A stretch of 32,947 bases of DNA from DAOMOD01 sp035444205 (GTDB lineage: Bacteria > Pseudomonadota > Gammaproteobacteria > Xanthomonadales > BPKI01). The stretch covers positions 1 to 32,947 of the forward strand of contig DAOMOD010000016.1 in the NCBI GenBank assembly GCA_035444205.1, in the 5' to 3' direction. Below the pieces are notes generated by a model. The model made no database searches. It worked only from the letters and a program-made list of their open reading frames with translations, and was not told the origin of the DNA. The first letter of the stretch is position 1; every line of letters starts with the position of its first letter. Positions 8,291-16,853 of this stretch are shown piece after piece. The translations under genes were made by a program, and so were the position numbers.

Positions 8291-8911
8291 TCAGCCGTGC
8301 TCTGTCTCGATCAGCCTTTCCAGCACCGCCAGCGATGCACGTGCCATGGGGCGGTCGCCGCTGCGGTCGATGGGCGCCTGGCGCACCGCGTCCACGGGGA
8401 GCACCGTGATGTCCACCGGGATGTCGGCGGCTGCAAACAGGTAGACCGGAAAGTCCTGCCACTGATCGCGCTGCACGCGCAGACGCCGGCTCTGGGTCTC
8501 GAAGGGGATTCCCTGCGAGGCCAGGAATTCGTCCACCTCTTCCGGATTGTCGCAGAACAGGTGGAGGCACACGGCGCAGTGGCGGTCGGCGGTACCGTCC
8601 AGCACCGCGCCTACCAGGCGCGGGTCGAAGCGCTCGAAGAAGCGCATGGCCTCGAGCGCGGCACGGCGCCTGGACGCGAGCAGGCGGTCATGGCCGGGGC
8701 CCTCGAAAAGCCGCTGGTGCTGGCGCAGGGCCTCTTCGATCTCGGCGTTGCGCGGCAGCGATTTCTCGTCGCTCAGGCCGAGCCGCTGGGCCGCCTTGTG
8801 CTTGGCCTGGCGGAAATCCCGGATGCCCTGTTCGGACATGAGGCGCGCGGCTTCCGCCGCCACGCTCTGGCGCAGGTGCTGCATCCGCCGCTGACCACGG
8901 GATCCGCGCAT
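8291..8911 (-). CDS. conserved protein, possible nucleotidyltransferase-fold, downstream of mrcA
   Basis: The 206-residue cytosolic protein starts at the ATG at 8911, with TGAGGAA at good spacing; this ribosome binding site overlaps the mrcA stop, so it is cotranscribed with mrcA 10 bases upstream. The N-terminal half is helical and basic (RLMSEQGIRDFRQAKHKAAQRLGL, LPRNAEIEEALRQHQRLF). It resembles proteins often labelled, probably wrongly, as UDP-N-acetylmuramate-alanine ligase. The central block FDPRLVGAVLDGTADRHCAVCLHLFCDNPEEVDEFL resembles the start of a minimal nucleotidyltransferase fold, but the usual GS...DxD metal site is not present. That suggests a non-catalytic or divergent member. 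This reading is inference from pattern. I cannot assign a function; the neighbour hints only at a cell-envelope or cell-cycle context. Confidence 0.8.
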   Translation of the reverse strand: MRGSRGQRRMQHLRQSVAAEAARLMSEQGIRDFRQAKHKAAQRLGLSDEKSLPRNAEIEEALRQHQRLFEGPGHDRLLASRRRAALEAMRFFERFDPRLVGAVLDGTADRHCAVCLHLFCDNPEEVDEFLASQGIPFETQSRRLRVQRDQWQDFPVYLFAAADIPVDITVLPVDAVRQAPIDRSGDRPMARASLAVLERLIETEHG

Positions 8912-8921
8912 GGCAGGTTCC

Positions 8922-11360
8922 TCAGAAGATGTCGTAGGGGGATTCTTCGTCGTTCTCGGGGACCCCGGCCTGCATCAGTTCCATGCGCTGCAGATCCTCG
9001 GACCTGAACATCTCGAGTATGGAGCCTGCACGTCCGGCCGGCACCAGGCGCCCGCTTTCGGCATCGACACTCGCGCTGACGATACCCGCCGGCGTGACCG
9101 CTTCCACCTCGGGTGCGCCGTCCAGTGCCACGCGCATGAAGTCGGTCCACATGGGCAGTGCCACACGTGAGCCGAATTCGCCGCGACCGAGCGAGGTGTA
9201 GTCGTCGAAGCCGCCCCAGGCGGAAACCACCAGGCCACCACCGAAGCCGGAAAACCATGCATCGCGGTAGTCGTTGGTGGTGCCGGTCTTGCCGCCCAGG
9301 TCGGAACGGTTCAGCACCATGGCTCCCCGGCCGGTTCCTCGCCGTACCACGTCCTTGAGGATGGAGTGGATGAGAAAGGCGATGCGCTCGTCGATGATGC
9401 GCGGCGCAAGGGATACCTCGGGCGGCCCGAAGTCGCCGTCGCCGCGACCACTGCCGTTGGCGGCGGTGGCCATCCGGCCGGATTCCATCATCAGGCGCTC
9501 CGGGCATTCGCGGCAGCTTCGCGGTGGGCTGGACTTGAGAAGCACCACGCCATCGGCGTCCTCGAGGCGGTCGAGCAGGTAGGGTTCGACCAGGAAGCCG
9601 CCGTTGGCGAAGGCTGCAAACCCGCGTGCCATGGCGATCGGCGGCGCCGCGGTGGAGCCCAGCGCCAGCGACAGGTTGGTCGGCAAGGCCGACTCGGGCA
9701 GGCCGAAGCGGGACACGTACTCGCGGGCGAAGGGCACGCCGATCGCATCGAGCACGCGCACCGACACCAGGTTGCGCGAGGTGACCATGGCTTCGCGCAG
9801 ACGCATCGGCCCGGCAAAACTCTGGTTGTCGTTCTGCGGCCGCCACTCCACCTCCATGCCTGCCTGGTTGTGCACGATGGGGGCATCGAGGACGATGGAT
9901 GCGGGGGTGAAGCCGCGCTCGAATGCGGCGGCATAGATGAACGGCTTGAAGCTGGAACCTGGCTGGCGCTGGCTCTGCGTGGCGCGGTTGAACTTGCTCT
10001 GCGCGTAGCTGAAGCCGCCGACCATGGCGCGCAGGGCGCCGTCCTCCGGATCGATCGCCACCAATGCGCCCTGCACGGCGGGGAGCTGGGCGAACTGCCA
10101 ACGGCCCTCGGCGTCGCGCGCGGTTCGCACGATGTCGCCGGGCGCCACAACGTCGAGCGGAGACTTCGGTGCCGGGCCACGCCGGTTCTCGGTTTCGTAG
10201 CGGCGTGCCCAGCTCAGTGCCTCGAAGGGCAGGATGACGGTCTGGCCGTCGCCAAGATGCAGCTCGGCCGCCTCTTCGTCGACCGCCACCACCAGCGCCG
10301 GCATCAGGCCGCCTACCGGCCGGTGCCCGGCCAGATGGCGCTGCCATTCGTTGACGCCATCGTCGTCGGCCAGGGTTACCCGTGCTTCCGGGCCGCGGTA
10401 GCCGTGCCTGCGGTCGTAGTCCAGCAGCGCCGCACGAACCGCTTCATTGGCGGCCGTCTGCATGCGCGAGTCGATGGTGGTGTGGGCCACGTAGCCACCT
10501 TGCATGGCGTCCGCGCCCAGACGTTCGATCGCCTCCAGCCGCACCATCTCGGCGACCCAGTGCGCTTCAAGCTCGATGGGCGGTTCATGCGGGTGGGCGA
10601 AGTCCCGTTCGGTGGCGGCGGCGCGGAAGCTGGCCTGGTCGATGAAGCCGACCTCGGCCATGCGCTCGAGTACGTAGTTGCGCCGCAGCATGGCGCGCTG
10701 CGGGTTGGCCAATGGGTTGCCGGTCGAGGGAAACTTGGGGATCGAGGCCAGCATGGCGGCCTCGGCCAGGCTGAGCTGGTCCAGGCTCTTGCCGTAATAG
10801 AAGTCCGCCGCCGCAGCCACGCCATAGGCACGATTGCCGAAGAAGCTCTTGTTCAGATACAGCTCGAGAATCTCGTCCTTGCTCAGTTCGCGCTCGATCT
10901 TGAGTGCCAGGAAGATCTCCGTGAGCTTCCGGGTATAGCTGTACTCCGGACTCAGGAAGAACATCTTGGCCACCTGCTGGGTGATGGTGCTGCCGCCTGG
11001 CACCCGCGCCAGGTCGCTGGTGGCGAGCAGCCAGACGGCACGAGCGATACCCATCAGGTCGATGCCAGGATGCTCGTAGAAACGGGCGTCCTCGATGGCG
11101 ATGAAGGCCTGGCGCACCTGGTCGGGCACGTCGGCGATGACCACCGGCTGGCGCCTGATCTCTCCGAAGGTCGCCATCAACTTGCCGTCGGCCGAGTAGA
11201 CACGGAGCGGTTGCTGCAGGCGGACTTCGCGCAGGGTTTCCACCGCTGGCAGTTGCGGCGCGATCAGCCAGTAGGCCACGCCCAGGGCGGCCGTGCCCAG
11301 AAAAAGGCCCAGCACGCCCAGAATCAGGCCCAGGCGGAGCAGTCGCAGGAGGAGACGCAT
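8922..11360 (-). CDS. mrcA: penicillin-binding protein 1A (bifunctional transglycosylase/transpeptidase)
   Basis: The 812-residue class A PBP polymerises and cross-links peptidoglycan at the inner membrane. The N-terminus is a signal anchor (MRLLLRLLRLGLILGVLGLFLGTAALGVAYW). The GT51 glycosyltransferase domain has Glu90 in IEDARFYEHPGIDL and GGSTITQQVAK. The C-terminal transpeptidase has SSFK with nucleophile Ser469, SRN, and KTGT at about 691. An inserted OB-like region lies between the two domains, as in PBP1A. The ATG at 11360 is chosen because the membrane anchor follows at once; the open frame continues 92 codons upstream into low-complexity sequence without homology. The gene is divergent from pilM across 220 bases, an arrangement conserved in many gammaproteobacteria. 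Confidence 0.95.
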   Translation of the reverse strand: MRLLLRLLRLGLILGVLGLFLGTAALGVAYWLIAPQLPAVETLREVRLQQPLRVYSADGKLMATFGEIRRQPVVIADVPDQVRQAFIAIEDARFYEHPGIDLMGIARAVWLLATSDLARVPGGSTITQQVAKMFFLSPEYSYTRKLTEIFLALKIERELSKDEILELYLNKSFFGNRAYGVAAAADFYYGKSLDQLSLAEAAMLASIPKFPSTGNPLANPQRAMLRRNYVLERMAEVGFIDQASFRAAATERDFAHPHEPPIELEAHWVAEMVRLEAIERLGADAMQGGYVAHTTIDSRMQTAANEAVRAALLDYDRRHGYRGPEARVTLADDDGVNEWQRHLAGHRPVGGLMPALVVAVDEEAAELHLGDGQTVILPFEALSWARRYETENRRGPAPKSPLDVVAPGDIVRTARDAEGRWQFAQLPAVQGALVAIDPEDGALRAMVGGFSYAQSKFNRATQSQRQPGSSFKPFIYAAAFERGFTPASIVLDAPIVHNQAGMEVEWRPQNDNQSFAGPMRLREAMVTSRNLVSVRVLDAIGVPFAREYVSRFGLPESALPTNLSLALGSTAAPPIAMARGFAAFANGGFLVEPYLLDRLEDADGVVLLKSSPPRSCRECPERLMMESGRMATAANGSGRGDGDFGPPEVSLAPRIIDERIAFLIHSILKDVVRRGTGRGAMVLNRSDLGGKTGTTNDYRDAWFSGFGGGLVVSAWGGFDDYTSLGRGEFGSRVALPMWTDFMRVALDGAPEVEAVTPAGIVSASVDAESGRLVPAGRAGSILEMFRSEDLQRMELMQAGVPENDEESPYDIF

Positions 11361-11398
11361 CGGGAAACTGGCGGAATTTGCGGTTTGGGCTGTACGGG

Positions 11399-11404
11399 AG
11401 TATA
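11399..11404 (-). promoter_or_regulatory. candidate -10 box for mrcA
   Basis: On the minus strand TATACT lies about 39 bases upstream of the mrcA ATG, giving a leader near 30 bases. No acceptable -35 hexamer is seen at 16-18 bases, so this is a weak call. Confidence 0.35.
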
Positions 11405-11502
11405 GAACCTTGACCTGACCGCGCGGGGGCTTTTGCCGGGCGCGGCTAAGGCCAGGTTCAGGGGATCGGTGGGGCGGACGCCGGCGGGGAAGTTTGCAAG
11501 TG

Positions 11503-11531
11503 TTGCCAAAGGCCGCGAGTTCGTTTCTAAT
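11503..11531 (+). promoter_or_regulatory. sigma70-type promoter of the pilMNOPQ operon
   Basis: TTGCCA (11503-11508) and TCTAAT (11526-11531) are separated by 17 bases. The predicted start is about 43 bases before the pilM GTG. No second good promoter is seen in the mrcA-pilM gap. Confidence 0.6.
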
Positions 11532-11580
11532 GTCGTTGCGCACCTTTGTCTCGTAAGGGCGCGTGGGGAGAGGAAAAAGC

Positions 11581-12639
11581 GTGGGCTTGTTCTCATCGAA
11601 AAATCCGCCACTCATTGGCGTAGACATCAGCTCCACCGCGGTGAAGCTTCTGCAGCTGAGCCAGTCGGGCGGGCGTTACCGGGTCGAGCACTATGCTGTC
11701 GAGCCGCTGCCGCCCAATGCCGTGGTGGAAAAGAACATCGTCGAGGTCGATGCGGTCGGCGAGGCCATTCGCCGTGCGACCACCCGATCCGGCACCAAGA
11801 CCCGCTACGCAGCCGCGGCAGTGGCCGGCAACGCTGTGATGACCAAGGTCATCCCGATGCCGAGCAATCTCAGCGACGATGAGCTGGAGGGTCAGATCCA
11901 GGTCGAGGCCAACCAGTACATCCCGTATCCGCTGGAAGAGGTGAGCCTTGACTTCGAGGTGCTCGGCCCGGTCAAGGACAGCCCGGACATGGTCAATGTG
12001 CTCCTCGCCGCCTCGCGTACCGAGAATGTCGACGTGCGTGTCGCCGCCCTCGAGGTCGGAGGCCTCACGGCCAAGAAGATCGATGTCGAGGCGTTCGCGA
12101 TGGAGAACGCCTGCAGTCTGATCGCCGACCAGTTGAGCGTGCCGCGCGATGCCGTCATCGCGGTCCTCGACATCGGTGCGACCATGACCAATGTCTCGGT
12201 GCTGAAGAACCAGCGCACCATCTATACCCGCGACCAGGTGTTCGGCGGCAAGCAGCTCACCGACGAAGTGATGCGGCGCTACGGACTCTCCTACGAGGAG
12301 GCCGGGCTGGCCAAGCGCCAGGGCGGGCTGCCCGAGAGCTACGAAATCGAGGTACTGGAGCCGTTCAAGGAGGCGCTGGTCCAGCAGATATCGCGCCTGC
12401 TGCAGTTCTTCTACGCCGGCAGCGAATACAGTCGTGTCGACCAGGTGGTGCTGGCCGGTGGCTGCGCTTCCATCGCCGGCATCGCCGACATGGTCGAGGA
12501 GCAGCTTGGCGTACCGACGGTCATCGCCAATCCGCTGGCCAACATGTCGCTTTCGCCCAAGGTGCAGGCGCAGGCCCTGGCACAGGACGCGCCTGCGCTG
12601 ATGATCGCCTGCGGGCTGGCACTCAGGAGTTTCGACTGA
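11581..12639 (+). CDS. pilM: type IV pilus inner-membrane platform protein PilM
   Basis: The 352-residue protein is an actin-like ATPase-fold cytoplasmic protein. It binds the N-terminal tail of PilN and links the pilus alignment complex to the motor. Family blocks include PPLIGVDISSTAVKLLQLS at the N-terminus (phosphate-1 loop), AVIAVLDIGATMTNVSVL, and VVLAGGCASIAGI near the C-terminus. Two in-frame GTG starts exist. The one at 11581 (giving MGLFSSKNPP) is preferred because GGAGAGGA lies about eight bases upstream, whereas that motif would lie inside the gene for the GTG at 11563. Its stop overlaps the pilN start by one base, showing translational coupling. Confidence 0.95.
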   Translation: MGLFSSKNPPLIGVDISSTAVKLLQLSQSGGRYRVEHYAVEPLPPNAVVEKNIVEVDAVGEAIRRATTRSGTKTRYAAAAVAGNAVMTKVIPMPSNLSDDELEGQIQVEANQYIPYPLEEVSLDFEVLGPVKDSPDMVNVLLAASRTENVDVRVAALEVGGLTAKKIDVEAFAMENACSLIADQLSVPRDAVIAVLDIGATMTNVSVLKNQRTIYTRDQVFGGKQLTDEVMRRYGLSYEEAGLAKRQGGLPESYEIEVLEPFKEALVQQISRLLQFFYAGSEYSRVDQVVLAGGCASIAGIADMVEEQLGVPTVIANPLANMSLSPKVQAQALAQDAPALMIACGLALRSFD

Positions 12640-13250
12640 TGGCCAAGATCGACCTCCTTCCATGGCGCGAAGAACGACGCAAGGGCCGGGCCCAGGAGTT
12701 CTACATCGTCCTCGCTGCGGTCGCGATCGCCGCGGTGCTGGCCGTCCTTGCCGTCAATTGGCACTTCGGTGAGCTGATCAAGGATCAGGAGAACCGCAAC
12801 AAGTTCCTGAACGACGAGATCCGCATCCTGGATACGAAGATCAGGGAGATCGAGCAGCTCGAACGCACCCGCGAGCGCCTTCTGGCGCGCGCTCAGGTGA
12901 TCGAGCAACTCCAGGAAACCCGCTCACAGATGGTCCACCTGTTCGACGAGCTGGTAAAGACCATTCCGGATGGCGTCCGCCTCACTGGCATCCGCCAGGC
13001 GGGCAACGTGCTGACCCTGGAGGGTGTGGCCCAGTCCAATCAGCGCGTCTCGACGTATCTGCGGCAACTCGACAGCTCGGGATGGCTGACGCAGCCCAAT
13101 CTACGCATCATCGAAGCCCGTGGTACCGATCAACTGGCCAGATTCACGTTCTCGTTGACGATCAGGTTGACGCGGCCGAAACCGGAGGGCGACGAGGGCG
13201 ACGAGACGGTCGCGGGCCGGACATCGGCCGACCTGGAGGTGCGCTCATGA
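12639..13250 (+). CDS. pilN: type IV pilus assembly protein PilN
   Basis: The 203-residue bitopic membrane protein begins MAKIDLLPWREERRK, the conserved INLLPWRE-type motif that inserts into PilM. One transmembrane helix follows (about residues 22-42, FYIVLAAVAIAAVLAVLAV), then a coiled coil (about 45-95) and a small alpha/beta periplasmic domain (VRLTGIRQAGNVLTLEGVAQSNQRVSTYLRQLDSSGWL). It pairs with PilO to form the periplasmic alignment ring between the inner-membrane motor platform and the PilQ secretin. The start overlaps the pilM stop (TGATG), and its stop overlaps the pilO start (ATGA). Confidence 0.94.
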   Translation: MAKIDLLPWREERRKGRAQEFYIVLAAVAIAAVLAVLAVNWHFGELIKDQENRNKFLNDEIRILDTKIREIEQLERTRERLLARAQVIEQLQETRSQMVHLFDELVKTIPDGVRLTGIRQAGNVLTLEGVAQSNQRVSTYLRQLDSSGWLTQPNLRIIEARGTDQLARFTFSLTIRLTRPKPEGDEGDETVAGRTSADLEVRS

Positions 13251-13930
13251 ACGTCGATGAACTGCGCAATCTCGATTTCGGCAACGCGGGCGGCTGGTCG
13301 GCGCCCATCAAGATCGGCTTCTGCCTGATCCTGGTGATTCTCATTGGTGTCGGCGGCTGGTGGTTCTTCATTCGCGAGCAGCAGGAACAGCTTCAACGGG
13401 TGCGGGCACAGGAGCCCGGCCTGAAGCGCCAGTTCGCGGAGAAGCAGGCCAAGGTGGTGAACTTGGACGCCTATCGCGAACAGCTCGACGAAATGCGCGT
13501 CATCCTGCGCGAGATGATGCGACAGCTGCCGAGCAAGACCGAGATGCCCGACCTGATCGTGGACATCTCGCAGACCGCCCTGGCGTCCGGTATCGAGAAT
13601 GAACTGTTCGAGCCCCGCGCCGAATCGGTCAAGGATTTCTACGCCGAGCAACCGATCCAGCTGCGCATGGTGGGAACCTACCATCAGTTCGGGACGTTTG
13701 TGTCCGGCGTCGCCACTTTGCCGCGTGTGGTTATCCTGACCATGCACGACATCCAGCTGCGGCCACGCGCGGGCACTGCTGCCCGCGGCAGGGCAACGAC
13801 CCCTGCACCCAGCGGAGCCCTGGTGCTGGAGGGCACCATCAAGACCTATCGCTATCTGGAGGAGGGCGAAGGCGCTGAAGAACCGGCGCCGCCGCCCCAG
13901 CCCCAGCGCGGCCGTGGAAGAAGGGGATAA
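13247..13930 (+). CDS. pilO: type IV pilus assembly protein PilO
   Basis: The 227-residue protein has a short cytoplasmic segment and one transmembrane helix (about 21-42, IKIGFCLILVILIGVGGWWFF). A coiled coil follows (REQQEQLQRVRAQEPGLKRQFAEKQAKVVNLDAYREQLDEM), then a periplasmic ferredoxin-like domain with YHQFGTFVSGVATLPRVV. This is the standard PilO layout; it heterodimerises with PilN. The C-terminus is a Pro/Arg/Gly-rich tail (EEPAPPPQPQRGRGRRG) that is probably disordered. The ATG at 13247 overlaps the pilN stop by four bases and pilP starts three bases after its stop. Confidence 0.94.
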   Translation: MNVDELRNLDFGNAGGWSAPIKIGFCLILVILIGVGGWWFFIREQQEQLQRVRAQEPGLKRQFAEKQAKVVNLDAYREQLDEMRVILREMMRQLPSKTEMPDLIVDISQTALASGIENELFEPRAESVKDFYAEQPIQLRMVGTYHQFGTFVSGVATLPRVVILTMHDIQLRPRAGTAARGRATTPAPSGALVLEGTIKTYRYLEEGEGAEEPAPPPQPQRGRGRRG

Positions 13931-13933
13931 GCC

Positions 13934-14494
13934 ATGCTGCACAGGGATTCCAGGGGGATCAACCTGACCCGACTTGCCTGGTTGGCGATTCCCGTTCTGC
14001 TTGCCGGTTGCGCCAAGGGTACCGCCGACCTGCAGCAGTGGGTCAACGCCGAGAAGAACAAGCGCGGCCAGCCGATCGAGCCGCTGCCGGTGATCCGCAC
14101 CTTCGAGACCTTCGAGTACGAGAGCGAGGAACTCAAGGAGGGGCAGATCGTGGCCCGTCGCGACCCGTTCCGGCCGAGTGCGGACGAACTGCCGGAAGAA
14201 GCCGACGGCGAGGGCTTGAGGCCGGATCCAACTAGGCGTCGCGAGATTCTGGAGGCATTTCCACTGGATGCCCTCGCCATGGTCGGCACGCTTGGCGAGG
14301 GTGAGGGTAAGCGGGGACTGGTGCGCGCCCCGGACCGAGTCATCCACCGCGTGGAGGTGGGACACTACATAGGGCAGAACTATGGGCGCATCACGCACAT
14401 CCGCGACAACGAGATCGAGTTGGTTGAGCTCGTGCCCGACGGCACGGGCGCTTGGATGGAACGCAAGGCCACCATGGCCTTGCGCGAACGATAA
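13934..14494 (+). CDS. pilP: type IV pilus lipoprotein PilP
   Basis: The 186-residue lipoprotein has a signal peptide ending in the lipobox LLAGC, with the lipidated Cys at residue 26. An extended linker follows, containing the family block RRDPFRPS (about 74-81). The C-terminal HR-type beta domain reads LDALAMVGTLGEGEGKRGLVRAPDRVIHRVEVGHYIGQNYGRI. PilP bridges the PilN/PilO ring and the periplasmic N0 domain of PilQ. It is encoded between pilO and pilQ with three and twenty base gaps, so its place in the operon and its length both support the call. Confidence 0.94.
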   Translation: MLHRDSRGINLTRLAWLAIPVLLAGCAKGTADLQQWVNAEKNKRGQPIEPLPVIRTFETFEYESEELKEGQIVARRDPFRPSADELPEEADGEGLRPDPTRRREILEAFPLDALAMVGTLGEGEGKRGLVRAPDRVIHRVEVGHYIGQNYGRITHIRDNEIELVELVPDGTGAWMERKATMALRER

Positions 14495-14514
14495 GGCCCA
14501 TTGGGGGTGACTTC

Positions 14515-16754
14515 ATGAATTCGATAGCACAGAACCTCCACGGACGCACGTGCACGGCTGTCATCCCGTGGGCAGGTGGATTGCGCACGATTGCCCTGGC
14601 GGCTGCATTGCTGGTCTCCTCCGCGGTTGTCGCCAGCGACAACGTACTGGAGGACATCAGCTACACCACCAGCGGCACGCGAACCGACGTGGTGTTGCAG
14701 CTCAGCGGCCCGGTCGAGGACGCCCGTGCGTTCACCACCGACAATCCACCGAGAATCGCGGTCGACCTGCCGAACACCCGCAACGGCATGGCCCAGCGCA
14801 GGGTGGCGATCGGGTCGGGTTCGGCGAGCAGCGCATCCGCGGTGGAGGCAGGCGGTCGTACACGGGTGGTCATCGACCTGTTCCGTGCAGCAAGCTTCGA
14901 AACACGCGCCGAGGGCAACCTGCTGATCGTCTCGATATCCAGCGGCGTGACCGGGCAGCGACCGACCCGGCCAAGGCCGTCGGTGCGGCGGACATCGCGA
15001 TCACCAATATCGATTTCCGTCGTGGCCCCGGTGGAGAGGGACGCATCCTGGTCAGTTTCTCAAGCGAGGGGGCGACCGTGGATCTGCGCCGGATCGGCCA
15101 GCGCGTGGTGGCTGATCTCGGCAATGTCCAGTTGCCCGACCACCTTGCCGAACGCCTTGACGTCACCGACTTCGCCACGCCGGTGCAGTCGATGGAAACG
15201 CGTTCGCGTCCGGGTGGCGCGCGCATGGAAATCGCCATCAACGGCGAGTTCGAGCAGATGGGGTACCAGACCGGCACCGAATTCGTCATCGAGATCGCCC
15301 CCAGACGTGAAGCGCTTGCTGAAGGCGCCGACCGGCTGCGACCGGATATGCCCCGTGAATATGTCGGAGCGCGCGTAACCTTCAACTTCCAGGATGTGCC
15401 GGTTCGCTCCGTGCTGCAGCTCATCGCAGAGGAGTCCCAGCTCAATATCGTGGTGGCCGACAGTGTCGCCGGCAACATCACCCTGCGCCTGATCCAGGTG
15501 CCCTGGGATCAGGCGCTCGACATCATCCTGCGTGCGCGCAGGCTGGATCAGCGCCGGGAAGGCAATGTCATCTGGATCGCCCCGCAATCCGAGATCGCGG
15601 CCTACGAGCAGGCGCTGCTGGATGCGCATATCGCCATGCAGCAGCGCGTCGACCTGATCAGCGAGTACATCCAGATCAACTACGCCAATGCCGAGGATAT
15701 CGCCAAGCTGCTGACCGAGGAAGCCAAGACTGGTCGCGCAGCGGGAGCCGGACAGGCACAAACCGACCGCGGTTTCCTGTCGCCGCGGGGCAGCGTCAGT
15801 TTCGACCGCCGCACCAACACCCTGCTGGTCAACGACACGCCGCAAAAGGTTGCGGAGATCAAGGCGCTGATCGCGCTTCTTGACCGCGCCGTCGATCAGG
15901 TGCTGATCGAGGCCCGGATCGTCATCGCCAACGACAGCTTCCGCCGTGAGCTCGGTGTCCGCTTCGGATTGAGTGGCGGTTACGAGGACGGCCACGGCAA
16001 CGTGTTCACGACGGCTGCCACCTCTGCGGGCGCCGACCGCATGGCCAATCTGGCGCTTGGTAACCGTTTCGCCGGCCGCGGTACCGGGTTCCCGATCGCC
16101 GCTCCGGGTCCGACCGGCGCAGGTGTGCTGGTGCCTTCGCTCAATGACCGTCTGAACGTCAATCTGCCGATCACCAATCCGGCCGGTTCCATCGGCCTCG
16201 CCATCCTCGGCCAGGACTACATGCTTGACCTCGAGCTCTCCGCCCTGCAGGTGGAGGGTCGCGGCGAGATCATTTCCAATCCCAGGGTGATCACGGCCAA
16301 CCAGCAGGAAGCGAGCATCAAGCAGGGCCAGGAAGTGGGCTACGTGACGATCTCACCGCAGCAGGGTGCAGGCACCATTCCGATTCCGAACGTCCAGTTC
16401 AAGGACGTGGCGCTGGAGCTGGTGGTTACACCGACGATCACGCGAGACGGTCGCGTATTCATGGCCATGAAGGTCAAGAAGGACGAGATCAGCGGTTTCG
16501 TCAACACGTCGATCGGAGACGTGCCGCAGATCGACACGCGCGAAATCAACACCTCGGTGCTGGTCGATGATGGGCAGACCGTCGTGCTCGGAGGCGTCTA
16601 CGAGTTCCGAACCCGTGACGATCTCAACAAGGTACCTTTCCTCGCCGATCTTCCGGCGGTCGGCAACCTGTTCAAGAGCCGCCGACGCTTCAACGACAAG
16701 GCCGAACTGCTCATATTCGTGACCCCACGCATCATTCCGGAGTCGCAGAGGTAG
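14515..16754 (+). CDS. pilQ: type IV pilus secretin PilQ, interrupted by an apparent one-base frameshift
   Basis: PilQ forms the outer-membrane pore for the pilus. The ATG at 14515 has GGGGGTGA upstream and is followed by a signal peptide (TIALAAALLVSSAVVAS) and a first AMIN domain (VLEDISYTTSGTRTDVVLQLSGPV). After SSGVTG (GGG at 14953-14955) the homology jumps to another frame. It continues with DIAITNIDFRRGPGGEGRI (second AMIN domain), the secretin/TonB short N-terminal domain (VTFNFQDVPVRSVLQLIAEESQLNIVVADSV), N1 and the secretin core (SNPRVITANQQEASIKQGQEVGYV, VVLGGVYEF), ending LLIFVTPRIIPESQR. One added base near 14955 restores a 746-residue protein of normal length. As given, the first frame runs to a stop at 15378. 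A sequencing error in a G run is the simplest explanation; a true mutation would abolish pili. Confidence 0.9.
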
Positions 16755-16853
16755 GCCATGGCGCGCTGTAACCACCCCACGCTGCCCGGACACCGCAATG
16801 CGGTCGCCGCCGCGTGCCATTACAAGAAAGTCGCAGGATTTCGGAGATACGAC

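Noticed and set aside
14550..14950. Reading the second pilQ frame upstream from 14550 as a separate protein start
   Set aside because: Before about 14955 this frame has no family resemblance and no signal peptide, whereas the other frame has both; it is open only by chance.
14949..14960. Programmed -1 frameshift signal in pilQ
   Set aside because: The sequence around ACCGGGC does not form an X-XXY-YYZ slippery heptamer in the zero frame and programmed frameshifting is not known for pilQ; an error or mutation is more likely.
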